Part shown: piece after piece, positions 1 to 7,349 of the stretch
How the letters are laid out: each line of letters opens with the position of its first letter
Position numbering within the stretch: the first letter of the stretch is position 1
DNA from: UBA12481 sp942493265
Lineage (GTDB): Bacteria > Bacteroidota > Bacteroidia > Bacteroidales > UBA12481
Direction of reading: 5' to 3'
Assembly: GCA_942493265.1 (NCBI GenBank)
Contig: OW818688.1
Location: 4,712,001 to 4,776,000 of the forward strand
Length of the DNA: 64,000 nucleotides
Position numbers and translations under genes: made by a program
Notes under the pieces: model-generated
What the model saw: only the letters and a program-made list of their open reading frames with translations
The model's database searches: none
What the model was told of the DNA's origin: nothing

Positions 1-1
1 A

Positions 2-517
2 AAAACCGGAAAATTGAGTCCTTCAGATATTCCCTATTTCCAGACTGCACCGGGAGCGGGTCCGCGTCATTTCACTTTTTCCCGGGACGGACAGAATGCC
101 TTTGTAGTCAATGAATTAAATTCGACCATCACCGCCATGACCTATGATCCGGCAAAGGGTGTTTTGTCGGAAATTCAAACCCTCACCACCCTGCCTGAGG
201 CATTTACCGGGGAGAACACCTGTGCCGATATCCATGTGCATCCCAACGGCCACTTTCTGTACGCTTCTAACCGGGGGCACGACAGCATAGCACTCTATTC
301 GGTTGAACCGGGCGGCAGGATGAAACTGGTGCAGCATCAGCCGACCCTGGGAAAAACACCGAGAAACTTCGCCATCCATTCATCCGGCCGATTCCTGCTG
401 GCAGCCAACCAGACTTCCGGTTCCATACAGGTTTTCTCACTCGATCCGGGTACCGGAAGGCTCAATGCTGCCGGGAAATCCATCTCCATAAACAAACCCG
501 TTTGCCTATTATTTTAA
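2..517 (+). CDS. Lactonase family protein (6-phosphogluconolactonase-like beta-propeller), 5' end cut
   Basis: This is the C-terminal part of a seven-bladed beta-propeller lactonase. The reading frame is open to the window edge, so the true start lies upstream. A TTG at 14 is only an internal codon. Visible family signatures are PRHFTFSRDG, ADIHVHPNGHFLYASNRGHDS, PRNFAIHSSGRFLLAANQ and the C-terminal form KPVCLLF, which resembles the usual KPVCI.F ending. Members hydrolyse sugar lactones such as 6-phosphogluconolactone; the true substrate here is unknown. The next gene starts 3 nt after the stop, so the two are probably co-transcribed although they look functionally unrelated. Confidence 0.88.
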   Translation, partial: KTGKLSPSDIPYFQTAPGAGPRHFTFSRDGQNAFVVNELNSTITAMTYDPAKGVLSEIQTLTTLPEAFTGENTCADIHVHPNGHFLYASNRGHDSIALYSVEPGGRMKLVQHQPTLGKTPRNFAIHSSGRFLLAANQTSGSIQVFSLDPGTGRLNAAGKSISINKPVCLLF

Positions 518-520
518 CAT

Positions 521-1999
521 ATGATACTTAAATGGCTTATCGATCACCAGATAAAAGAGACGCTGCGCTCCAGCTTCTGGCAGAAACAAATTGTGCTCAA
601 CATCATCATGGGTATGGTGGCGGTCATGCTCATCGCCTATCTGGTGATGATCGGGATTTTTATCGACAGATTCCTGGCATCCGCATTCCCCGACGAAGAT
701 CCCATTGTATTGATCAACAGAATTATCCTGTATTATTTCGGGATCGAATTCGTGATGCGGTTTTTTATGCAGTCGCTGCCTGTGCTCAACCTGGAAACCT
801 ATCTTACGCTGCCGGTGCGTAAGTCGGCGATTGTTCATTATGTTGCCTCAAAATCCATTTTCAGCCTCGGAAACATCATGCCGCTGCTGGTTTTCATCCC
901 TTTCGCCCTTAAAGTGATCGCTCCGCACTACTCCATAGGAATAGCCGTTGTATGGATATCCGGGATGATATTTCTGGTTTTGGCAAACAACTTTCTGGCC
1001 ACTTATGTAAAGAGGCAGCTGGCTCATAAGGCATGGGTGGTCGGACTCTTTGCGCTGGTACTCATCGGTTTGATTGCACTCGACCATTACAAAATTTTCC
1101 AGCTCACTGATGTATCCAATGCCCTGATGACCGGAATGATCAAACATCCGCTGATGGTTGTTATACCGTTGACTGTTATGATTCTGACTTATCTGGTAAA
1201 TTATTTATTTCTGCGAGGGCGATTGTATCCTGATGAGGTCAACCTGAAGAAAAAAACCAGGACCGATTCCCTCGGCGAGATCCGCTACCTCAAATCAATC
1301 GGACTCACCGGACAATTGATCTCACTGGATCTCAGGCTGATATGGAGGCACAAGCGCACCCGCTCCACTTTTTATATTACTCCATTATTTTTGTTGTACG
1401 GGTTGATGTTTTACAATGAAAGCTCATCGAAAATGACCGGAGTTTTTCTGGTATTTGTCGGGATTATCCTGACGGCCGGAATCATGATGAGTTATCTGAA
1501 CTATTGTTTCAGTTATGAGAGCAACCATTTCGACACTATACTCGCCAATTACACTGATTTCAAGCAATATATCCGTGCCAAATACCTGCTTGCCGTCACC
1601 ATGGCCGGAATTTGCTGGGTACTGACCATTCCTTATGGATTATACGGAAAAAACATCCTGCTGATCAATACGGCAACCTTTCTGTACAACATCGGGTTTT
1701 TATCCTTTGCACTGCTATTTGTGGCAACCTACAGTACCAAACGCATGGATCTGAGCCGCAGTGCAAGCTTCAACTATCAGGGCATCAGTGCCAGTTATTA
1801 TCTGTCGATGCTTCCGGGATTTATCCTTCCCATTCTGGTTATGTGGCCATTCAATCATTTTAAAATTCCGATGGTCGGATATGCGGTGATCGGGTTGATT
1901 GGTTTAACCGGATTGGTCCTGAACAAATACCTCCTCGATGTGGTTACCCGGCAATTTATGAGGAATCGATATGACATGGCAAAAGGATTCAGGGAATAA
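521..1999 (+). CDS. DUF5687 family membrane protein, probable ABC exporter permease
   Basis: A 492-residue integral membrane protein with many hydrophobic helices: a pair near residues 25-50 and 65-75, a series over roughly 110-235, and a C-terminal set over roughly 290-475. The opening MILKWLIDHQIKETLRSSFW and the overall size match the Bacteroidota DUF5687 family, whose genes sit next to ABC ATPases. The ATPase at 2081 follows after about 80 nt of A-rich DNA, so the pair probably forms an exporter. The substrate cannot be read from sequence. Confidence 0.82.
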   Translation: MILKWLIDHQIKETLRSSFWQKQIVLNIIMGMVAVMLIAYLVMIGIFIDRFLASAFPDEDPIVLINRIILYYFGIEFVMRFFMQSLPVLNLETYLTLPVRKSAIVHYVASKSIFSLGNIMPLLVFIPFALKVIAPHYSIGIAVVWISGMIFLVLANNFLATYVKRQLAHKAWVVGLFALVLIGLIALDHYKIFQLTDVSNALMTGMIKHPLMVVIPLTVMILTYLVNYLFLRGRLYPDEVNLKKKTRTDSLGEIRYLKSIGLTGQLISLDLRLIWRHKRTRSTFYITPLFLLYGLMFYNESSSKMTGVFLVFVGIILTAGIMMSYLNYCFSYESNHFDTILANYTDFKQYIRAKYLLAVTMAGICWVLTIPYGLYGKNILLINTATFLYNIGFLSFALLFVATYSTKRMDLSRSASFNYQGISASYYLSMLPGFILPILVMWPFNHFKIPMVGYAVIGLIGLTGLVLNKYLLDVVTRQFMRNRYDMAKGFRE

Positions 2000-2080
2000 C
2001 GGCTACCAGTAGCAAAAAATCAAATAACAAAAATCAAAAAACAAAGAACAAAGAATAATTGCATATAATTGAATTTCATC

Positions 2081-2776
2081 ATGATAGAAGTCAACAACCT
2101 CAGCAAGATATACGGTGAAACCAAGGTACTCTCGATACCCGGTCTGGTGATCCGTCAGAATGAAAGTTTTGGTTTGGTAGGCAACAACGGGGCCGGAAAA
2201 ACCACCTTTTTCCGGTTGCTTCTCGATTTGATCCGGGCCAACAGCGGCTGGATCAAATCAAAGGGTAAAGATGTAAAAGGAACGACCGACTGGAAGTATT
2301 ACACCGGATCCTACCTGGATGCACGGTTTCTGATCGAGTTCCTGAGTCCCGAGGAATATTTCGAATTCATCTGTCAGGTTCATGGTTTATCGAAGGGCGA
2401 CCTGACCACTTTTTACCAGGAATTTGAAGATTTTTTTGCCGGGGAGATTCTCGGCAAGAAGAAATACATCCGTGATTTTTCGCACGGAAACAAGCAGAAG
2501 ATTGGTGTTGCCGCCGCATTGATGGCCAGGCCGGAGATCATCATTCTTGATGAACCGTTCAACGGACTCGATCCCTCGACGCAATTGAGGCTCATCAGGA
2601 TATTAAACGACCTGAAGCAAAACAAGGGAACTACTCTGCTCATATCCAGCCACGACCTGAATCATGTTAACGAGGTATGTGACCGCATTGTCATTCTGGA
2701 ACGCGGCGAAATCCGGTATGATTTACAGAAAAATGAGAGTACGCTGAAGGAATTGGAGAGTTACTTCGCCGGGTAA
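2081..2776 (+). CDS. ABC transporter ATP-binding protein
   Basis: A 231-residue nucleotide-binding protein and the likely partner of the DUF5687 permease just upstream. It has Walker A GNNGAGKTT (about residues 36-44), a divergent signature loop FSHGNKQKIG, Walker B IIILDEPFNGLDPS and the switch histidine in LLISSHDLNHV. The ATG at 2081 (MIEVNNLSKIYG) is preferred over an in-frame TTG 12 nt upstream because it gives the standard N-terminus of the family. It would power drug, lipid or peptide export; specificity is unknown. Confidence 0.9.
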   Translation: MIEVNNLSKIYGETKVLSIPGLVIRQNESFGLVGNNGAGKTTFFRLLLDLIRANSGWIKSKGKDVKGTTDWKYYTGSYLDARFLIEFLSPEEYFEFICQVHGLSKGDLTTFYQEFEDFFAGEILGKKKYIRDFSHGNKQKIGVAAALMARPEIIILDEPFNGLDPSTQLRLIRILNDLKQNKGTTLLISSHDLNHVNEVCDRIVILERGEIRYDLQKNESTLKELESYFAG

Positions 2777-3382
2777 CCACCCCCTGCATTCACGGGGGCA
2801 AGTCCTGTCGGGATGACAATTCTCCGAGGATGGATAATTGAACACCAGCAGTTCTCCCATACCGAAGTTTAAGCCCGCAGGGCTTAAGTTGAAGCCAATA
2901 GGACTGCAGTCAAAGCCCGTAGGGCTGAAATGATTATAGCCTGGTGGATTGAATCGAAACATAAACCCCGGTAGGGGTGGAATAGATAGGGATTCGCAGC
3001 TATAATCCTGCCACCCCTCCGGGGTTGGATCAGGTACCAGGGATCATTTGCCGCTATAATCCTGCCACCCCTACCGGGGTTGGATCAGGTACCAGGGATC
3101 ATTTGCCGCTATAATCCTGCCACCCCTCCGGGGTTGGATCAGGTACCAGGGATCATTCTCAGCGGCAGTTAAAGCCCGTAGGGCTGAAATGATTATAGCC
3201 TGGTGGATTGAATCGAAACATAAACCCCGGTAGGGGTGGAATAGATAGGGATTCGCCGCTATAATCCTGTCACCCCTCCGGGGTTGGATTAGTAACAGGG
3301 ATCATTCGCAGCAATAATCCGTAGATTCAAAATTCAAAACTGGTCTTCGAATCTCTGAATTCCAACTTCAGGGAGGTCTCCC
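2777..3382. repeat. Gene-free block of REP-like palindromic repeats
   Basis: No convincing gene lies in this 606-nt stretch. It holds nested repeats. A 119-bp unit at 2912-3030 recurs at 3171-3289 (offset 259) with two mismatches that I can see. Units of 54-55 bp beginning GCTATAATCCTG occur at 2999, 3053, 3108 and 3257, the first three in tandem. Each unit carries ACCCCTCCGGGGT or ACCCCTACCGGGGT. The opposite orientation, ACCCCGGTAGGGGT, lies at about 2965 and 3225, so large hairpins can form. Shorter palindromes of type AGCCCGYAGGGCT occur at about 2872, 2914 and 3173. This resembles REP/BIME elements mobilised by RAYT (Y1 family) transposases, but no such gene is in the window. Confidence 0.85.
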
Positions 3383-5239
3383 TTATAATTCACTAAGCTC
3401 CAGCCACCGCATTTCCTTCTCATCCAGAAGGGTGAGCACTTCGCTGATGCGCATGCTTTTCAAGTGCAATTGATCCGACGGAACCTGTCCGGAACTCAGG
3501 TCATTTTCCAGGATGCGTTTTTCCTCCTCAAGGGCAGCAATCTCTTTGGCCAGGGTTTCCATTTCGACCTTCTCTTTGTAGGAAAGTTTGGTTTTCGTGG
3601 ATTCCTGTTTGGGTTTAACCTTTTTCTCTTTTACGGGGATATCCTTATTGGCCAGCTGTTTCTCCACCTCTTTCTGATCGCGGTAAATCGAGTAATTGCC
3701 CGGAAAATCCCGGATCACGCCCCCGCCTTCAAAAACAAAGAGGTGATCAACCACCTTATCCATGAAATACCTATCGTGGGATACAATAATCACACACCCG
3801 GCAAACCGGAGCAGATAATCTTCCAATACATTAAGGGTGAGGATATCCAGGTCATTTGTCGGCTCATCGAGAATCAGGAAATTGGGATTAGTCATGAGTA
3901 CCGTGAGCAGGTAAAGCCGCCGTTTTTCCCCTCCGCTCAATTTAGATACCAACCCATACTGAACGCTCCGCGGAAACAGGAACATTTCAAGAAACTGGGT
4001 GGCACTCATTGACCGGCCCGGACCGAGTTCAATCTCATCGGCAATTTTCCGGACCACATCGATTACTTTATCATCAGGATCGAATTCTATCCCTTCCTGA
4101 CGATAAATCCCGAATTTGATGGTTGCGCCAACATCGATACGGCCTGAATCAGGTTTCAGGAGTCCGGTTACAATGGAGAGAAAAGTTGATTTACCGACCC
4201 CGTTCGGGCCGATCATTCCAATTTTTTCGAATCGTTGGAATTTATAGCTGAAATCACTGAAAAGCAGAAGATCATCAAACGATTTTGACAGGTTATACAG
4301 ATCGAGGACCTTCTTACCCATCCTTCTGGTAATAAAGTTGATATCTCCAAGTTCAGCCTGATATTCCTTTCTCGAATCCTCGCGCAGCTGCTCAAAAGCC
4401 TCGATCCGGTATTTGGGTTTTGTTCCGCGTGCTTTTGGCATGCGGTTCACCCATTCCAGTTCCTTTTTCATCACAGCACTCGACTTATCTGCCTGTTTCT
4501 GATCCCATTCAATCCTTTCCAGGCGCTTATCCAGGTATACCTGATAATTGCCTTTGTAGCGGTAGAGGGTTTTATCGTTCAGCTCCAGGATCTCGGTACA
4601 TACTCGATCGAGGAAATAACGATCGTGCGTTACCATCAGCACCGTAATAAACGACTGGCTCAGATACTCCTCCAGCCATTCGATCATATCCAGATCCAGG
4701 TGGTTCGTAGGCTCATCCAGAATCAGGAGGTCGGGTTGCGGAACCAGAACGGTTGCCAGAGCGATCCGCTTACGCTGTCCGCCCGACAGTTCCCCGACTT
4801 TCTGCGTGAGATCACCGATTTTAAGTTGGGTAAGCACCTCTTTGATACGACTTTCGCAATCCCAAGCACTCAGCCGGTCCATCTCGAGGATGGATTTATC
4901 CAGTGCATCGTGATCGCCGCTTAGTATAGCCTCCTCATAATTTTTTATGGCATTGGAGAGATGGGGCAAAGAGAACAGCACCTGCTCGATCACTTCGAGC
5001 TGATCATGGAGCAGCGGATTCTGCTGCAGAAAACCGATAGTCAGTCCGTTTACCGTATTCACCATGCCGGAATCGGGCTCCTCTTCATTGGCGAGGATGC
5101 GCAGAAGCGTTGACTTACCTGCCCCGTTGCGGGCAATGAGTGCGAGTTTCTGGTTCTTTTCAACAGTCAGTGACAGAGACTCAAACAGGGGAATTTCCCG
5201 GTAAGATTTCGAAATTTTTTCGGCCTGGAGGTAATTCAA
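3383..5239 (-). CDS. ABC-F family ATP-binding protein (Uup/EttA-like)
   Basis: A 618-residue soluble protein with two ABC ATPase domains and no membrane segment. The first half has Walker A ARNGAGKST, signature LSGGQRKR and Walker B LLILDEPTNHLDLD. The second half has GPNGVGKST, LSGGEKRR and FLILDEPTNDLD. The linker contains WVNRMPKARGTKPKYR, typical of ABC-F, and a charged Uup-like coiled coil closes the protein. Family members act on ribosomes or give antibiotic tolerance. The frame is open to 5467, but homology begins at the TTG at 5239 (LNYLQAEKISKSY), and an upstream terminator hairpin and another gene make a longer start unlikely. Confidence 0.88.
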   Translation of the reverse strand: MNYLQAEKISKSYREIPLFESLSLTVEKNQKLALIARNGAGKSTLLRILANEEEPDSGMVNTVNGLTIGFLQQNPLLHDQLEVIEQVLFSLPHLSNAIKNYEEAILSGDHDALDKSILEMDRLSAWDCESRIKEVLTQLKIGDLTQKVGELSGGQRKRIALATVLVPQPDLLILDEPTNHLDLDMIEWLEEYLSQSFITVLMVTHDRYFLDRVCTEILELNDKTLYRYKGNYQVYLDKRLERIEWDQKQADKSSAVMKKELEWVNRMPKARGTKPKYRIEAFEQLREDSRKEYQAELGDINFITRRMGKKVLDLYNLSKSFDDLLLFSDFSYKFQRFEKIGMIGPNGVGKSTFLSIVTGLLKPDSGRIDVGATIKFGIYRQEGIEFDPDDKVIDVVRKIADEIELGPGRSMSATQFLEMFLFPRSVQYGLVSKLSGGEKRRLYLLTVLMTNPNFLILDEPTNDLDILTLNVLEDYLLRFAGCVIIVSHDRYFMDKVVDHLFVFEGGGVIRDFPGNYSIYRDQKEVEKQLANKDIPVKEKKVKPKQESTKTKLSYKEKVEMETLAKEIAALEEEKRILENDLSSGQVPSDQLHLKSMRISEVLTLLDEKEMRWLELSEL

Positions 5240-5286
5240 ACGGATTGGATTTAATTCGGTGCAATGATACGGAAAAGGGGCATCGC

Positions 5287-5317
5287 AAAAAAACCGGTGA
5301 GCATCTCTGCTCACCGG
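5287..5317 (-). terminator. Rho-independent terminator after the 69-residue membrane protein gene
   Basis: A perfect 10-bp stem (CCGGTGAGCA, loop TCTC, TGCTCACCGG) at 5294-5317 is followed on the minus strand by seven U residues (5293-5287). It lies 10 nt past the TGA of the small gene at 5328-5537 and 48 nt before the TTG start of the ABC-F gene, so the latter needs its own promoter. A weak candidate is TTTG followed 16 nt later by TATCATTG on the minus strand. Confidence 0.85.
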
Positions 5318-5327
5318 ATCCCTGTCG

Positions 5328-5537
5328 TCACTTTTTAAGATAATTCTCATCCAGCATCCAGGCTTCAACAGGGGCAGGCGGTTCAAGAATTTCAGCAGGC
5401 AGATCCGGGTTGTCGATCCGGTTTTCAAAACGATTGCCCAGGTTTTGCTTGATTCCGATGGCTGCAATCAGCACGAGGTGGAAATACATCAGGAAAAGGA
5501 TCCCGGCAACTTTGACATAAGGTTTCATGGTTTTCAT
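5328..5537 (-). CDS. Small single-pass membrane protein of unknown function
   Basis: A 69-residue protein not assigned to a family. One hydrophobic helix (about residues 9-28, VAGILFLMYFHLVLIAAIG) is followed by a polar, proline-rich tail ending in ENYLKK. Start codons at 5537 and 5528 are both possible. A strong terminator directly after the stop, and a composition that makes sense as a membrane-anchored peptide, support it as a real gene. It overlaps only the spurious upstream extension of the ABC-F frame. Confidence 0.55.
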   Translation of the reverse strand: MKTMKPYVKVAGILFLMYFHLVLIAAIGIKQNLGNRFENRIDNPDLPAEILEPPAPVEAWMLDENYLKK

Positions 5538-5640
5538 TTTGATGGATTTTAAGTGAATAATTCATGTCGTTTTCTTTACCCATTTATGTCAGCAGAATTA
5601 AAAGGTCACCTTCTTCCGGAAAGTTTTCCGAAAAAATATT

Positions 5641-5672
5641 TTTGTACCTGGATTTTTTTGGTCGTAACTTTA
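5641..5672 (+). promoter_or_regulatory. Candidate Bacteroidota promoter of the ECF sigma gene
   Basis: TTTG at 5641-5644, a 20-nt spacer, then TAACTTTA at 5665-5672, close to the TTTG / TAnnTTTG consensus. It would give a leader of about 70 nt before the ATG at 5750. The leader contains a short ATTAGATAGTTAGATAAG stretch. Confidence 0.45.
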
Positions 5673-5749
5673 ATCAGACTATTAGATAGTTAGATAAGAA
5701 AAATCTCCTTTGGGTGACCTTTCCGGTACTTTTTCATTAATGGAAAACA

Positions 5750-6319
5750 ATGGATCAGAATGCTGTCATAAAAGAAATCAGCAGCGGAAATAAAAAAACG
5801 CTTGAAAACATTTACACCATGTACCGCAAAGGATTTATAGAATGGACCACCAAAACCCAACGGATCTCAACCGATGAGGCACTGGATGTTTATCAGCAAA
5901 CCATCCTCTCATTTTATGAAAACATTTTATCGGGAAAGCTCAGCCAGGTGAGAAGCAATATCCGGACCTACCTGTATGCGATTGGGAAGAACAAGATATA
6001 TGAGCTTCATCGTAAGCAGTTCAGGATTGTGAACATCAATCATGCCATACCCGACCTTGAGGACATTTCCGGTGATAGTCAGGAGGAAAATGAGCGGCTA
6101 CTTGATTTATCGAAAACCTGCCTCAACAAATTGGGGGATCCATGCAAACAGATACTCGAATCATACTATTATCACCGGATGACGATGCAGGAAATAGCCG
6201 TTGCGCTGGGATACAAAAACGAACAAACAGCTAAAAACCAGAAATACAAATGTCTTTTACGATTGCGCGACCTGTTCCGGCAGGAAGCAGAAAAACAAAA
6301 AGAATATAGTTATGAATAA
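5750..6319 (+). CDS. ECF-type RNA polymerase sigma factor
   Basis: A 189-residue sigma-70-family protein. Region 2 covers about residues 8-90 (ALDVYQQTILSFYENI, then IRTYLYAIGKNKIYELHRK). Region 4 covers about 125-180, with a helix-turn-helix seen in MTMQEIAVALGYKNEQTAKNQKYKCLLRLRDL. It would direct polymerase to a small regulon. The stop overlaps the next start (ATG at 6312), the usual sigma/anti-sigma coupling. The target promoters are not identified. Confidence 0.9.
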   Translation: MDQNAVIKEISSGNKKTLENIYTMYRKGFIEWTTKTQRISTDEALDVYQQTILSFYENILSGKLSQVRSNIRTYLYAIGKNKIYELHRKQFRIVNINHAIPDLEDISGDSQEENERLLDLSKTCLNKLGDPCKQILESYYYHRMTMQEIAVALGYKNEQTAKNQKYKCLLRLRDLFRQEAEKQKEYSYE

Positions 6320-7079
6320 TCAATATCAGCATATGGAGTGGATCGACAAATTCCTGGATGGCAAACTGACTGCCGGGGAGTTGGAAGCATTTAAGAAAAT
6401 GCAGGAAGAGGATGCCTCATTCAGGGAAATGGTTGTTGATATGAGATTGCTGGTCAATGGAATCCGGAGTACAGCCCGGGATTCACTCCGGCAGGAAATC
6501 AGCAGCTGGGAAATCATGCAGCCCGCAATAGAACCGAAGGCAAATCTCAGAAAACGTGTGATGGGCATGGGATGGATATCTCTGGCAGCAGCTGCATGCC
6601 TTGCGGCCACACTATACATTGGAGTTTTCCGGCCACCGCAGTCGGAGAGGATCGCCAATTCCATTTACCGCGAATATTACGATGGCGCCTATCAGAATAC
6701 AGTGGTATTGAGTTACCGCTCCGATGAAAATCACATATCCGGCGCTCAACAAGCCTTCGGGGCTTACGACCGCAAAGAATATCAGACTGCAATTGCCCTG
6801 TTTTCAGCTTTGCCCCAAAAAAATGATACGGTTCAGTTTTTTCTGGGCCAGTCATTCCTTTCCGAGAAAGAATACCTGAAAGCTGCTGAATGTTTCCGGG
6901 CCACGCTCGAATCCGGAAAATTCATGCCCGATGAATCGCGCTGGTTCCTGGCCATTTCACTTCTGAAATCCGGAAAAACGGATGAAGCAAAATCCATTTT
7001 CGGGGAATTATCATCCTATCGCAATGTTTATCAAAACCAGGCACTTGAAATAAGATCGAAACTCTCAACAATACATTAA
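6312..7079 (+). CDS. Membrane-anchored anti-sigma-like protein with TPR repeats
   Basis: A 255-residue protein in three parts. The N-terminal cytoplasmic segment (about 1-85) starts MEWIDKFLDGKLTAGELEAF, like the anti-sigma helical leader. One transmembrane helix follows at about 92-110 (WISLAAAACLAATLYIGVF). The C-terminal part carries tetratricopeptide-like repeats (YDRKEYQTAIALFSALP, EKEYLKAAECFRATLESGK). The ATG at 6312 overlaps the sigma gene by 8 nt; the frame is open further upstream but that part only shadows the sigma gene. It probably sequesters the sigma factor and senses a partner through the TPRs. No zinc-binding HxxxCxxC motif is seen. Confidence 0.75.
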   Translation: MNNQYQHMEWIDKFLDGKLTAGELEAFKKMQEEDASFREMVVDMRLLVNGIRSTARDSLRQEISSWEIMQPAIEPKANLRKRVMGMGWISLAAAACLAATLYIGVFRPPQSERIANSIYREYYDGAYQNTVVLSYRSDENHISGAQQAFGAYDRKEYQTAIALFSALPQKNDTVQFFLGQSFLSEKEYLKAAECFRATLESGKFMPDESRWFLAISLLKSGKTDEAKSIFGELSSYRNVYQNQALEIRSKLSTIH

Positions 7080-7094
7080 CTAAATCCTATCAAA

Positions 7095-7349
7095 ATGACA
7101 ACAGAAGAATTAATGGCGCTGTTTGCCGGGTACAATGGAGAAATCATTAAATGGCTGGAAGGAGTGATTAAGCAGCTGGAAGAAAAGTTAGCTGAACAGA
7201 AAATAACCCTGAAATCCGGTCAACATTCACAAGGTACCGATCCGGTAACCGGGCCTCCAACATTTCCACCGCCCTATTGGATCGATGATCTCAGAGAACT
7301 GCTGGCAATTTTGAAAACCTTTCGTGACACACCGGTACCCCATCGTTAA
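7095..7349 (+). CDS. Small acidic protein of unknown function in the sigma-factor operon
   Basis: An 84-residue protein I cannot assign. The N-terminal half is predicted helical and coiled-coil-like (IKWLEGVIKQLEEKLAEQKITL); a proline-rich PVTGPPTFPPPYW segment leads into a second helix (IDDLRELLAILKTFRD). It starts 15 nt after the TPR gene, so it is very likely translated with it. Its last 4 nt overlap the convergent CHAT gene, leaving no terminator between them. It has no signal peptide and is probably cytoplasmic. Confidence 0.6.
   Translation: MTTEELMALFAGYNGEIIKWLEGVIKQLEEKLAEQKITLKSGQHSQGTDPVTGPPTFPPPYWIDDLRELLAILKTFRDTPVPHR

Noticed and set aside
2912..3289. CRISPR array from regularly spaced 54-bp repeats
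   Set aside because: The units are contiguous with no unique spacers, are palindromic, vary in length and occur in both orientations. No cas genes are near. A REP-like cluster fits better.
5240..5467. N-terminal extension of the ABC-F frame up to 5467
   Set aside because: It has no family similarity, starts with a composition unlike the protein, runs through the terminator hairpin and overlaps the small membrane-protein gene. Homology begins at the TTG at 5239.
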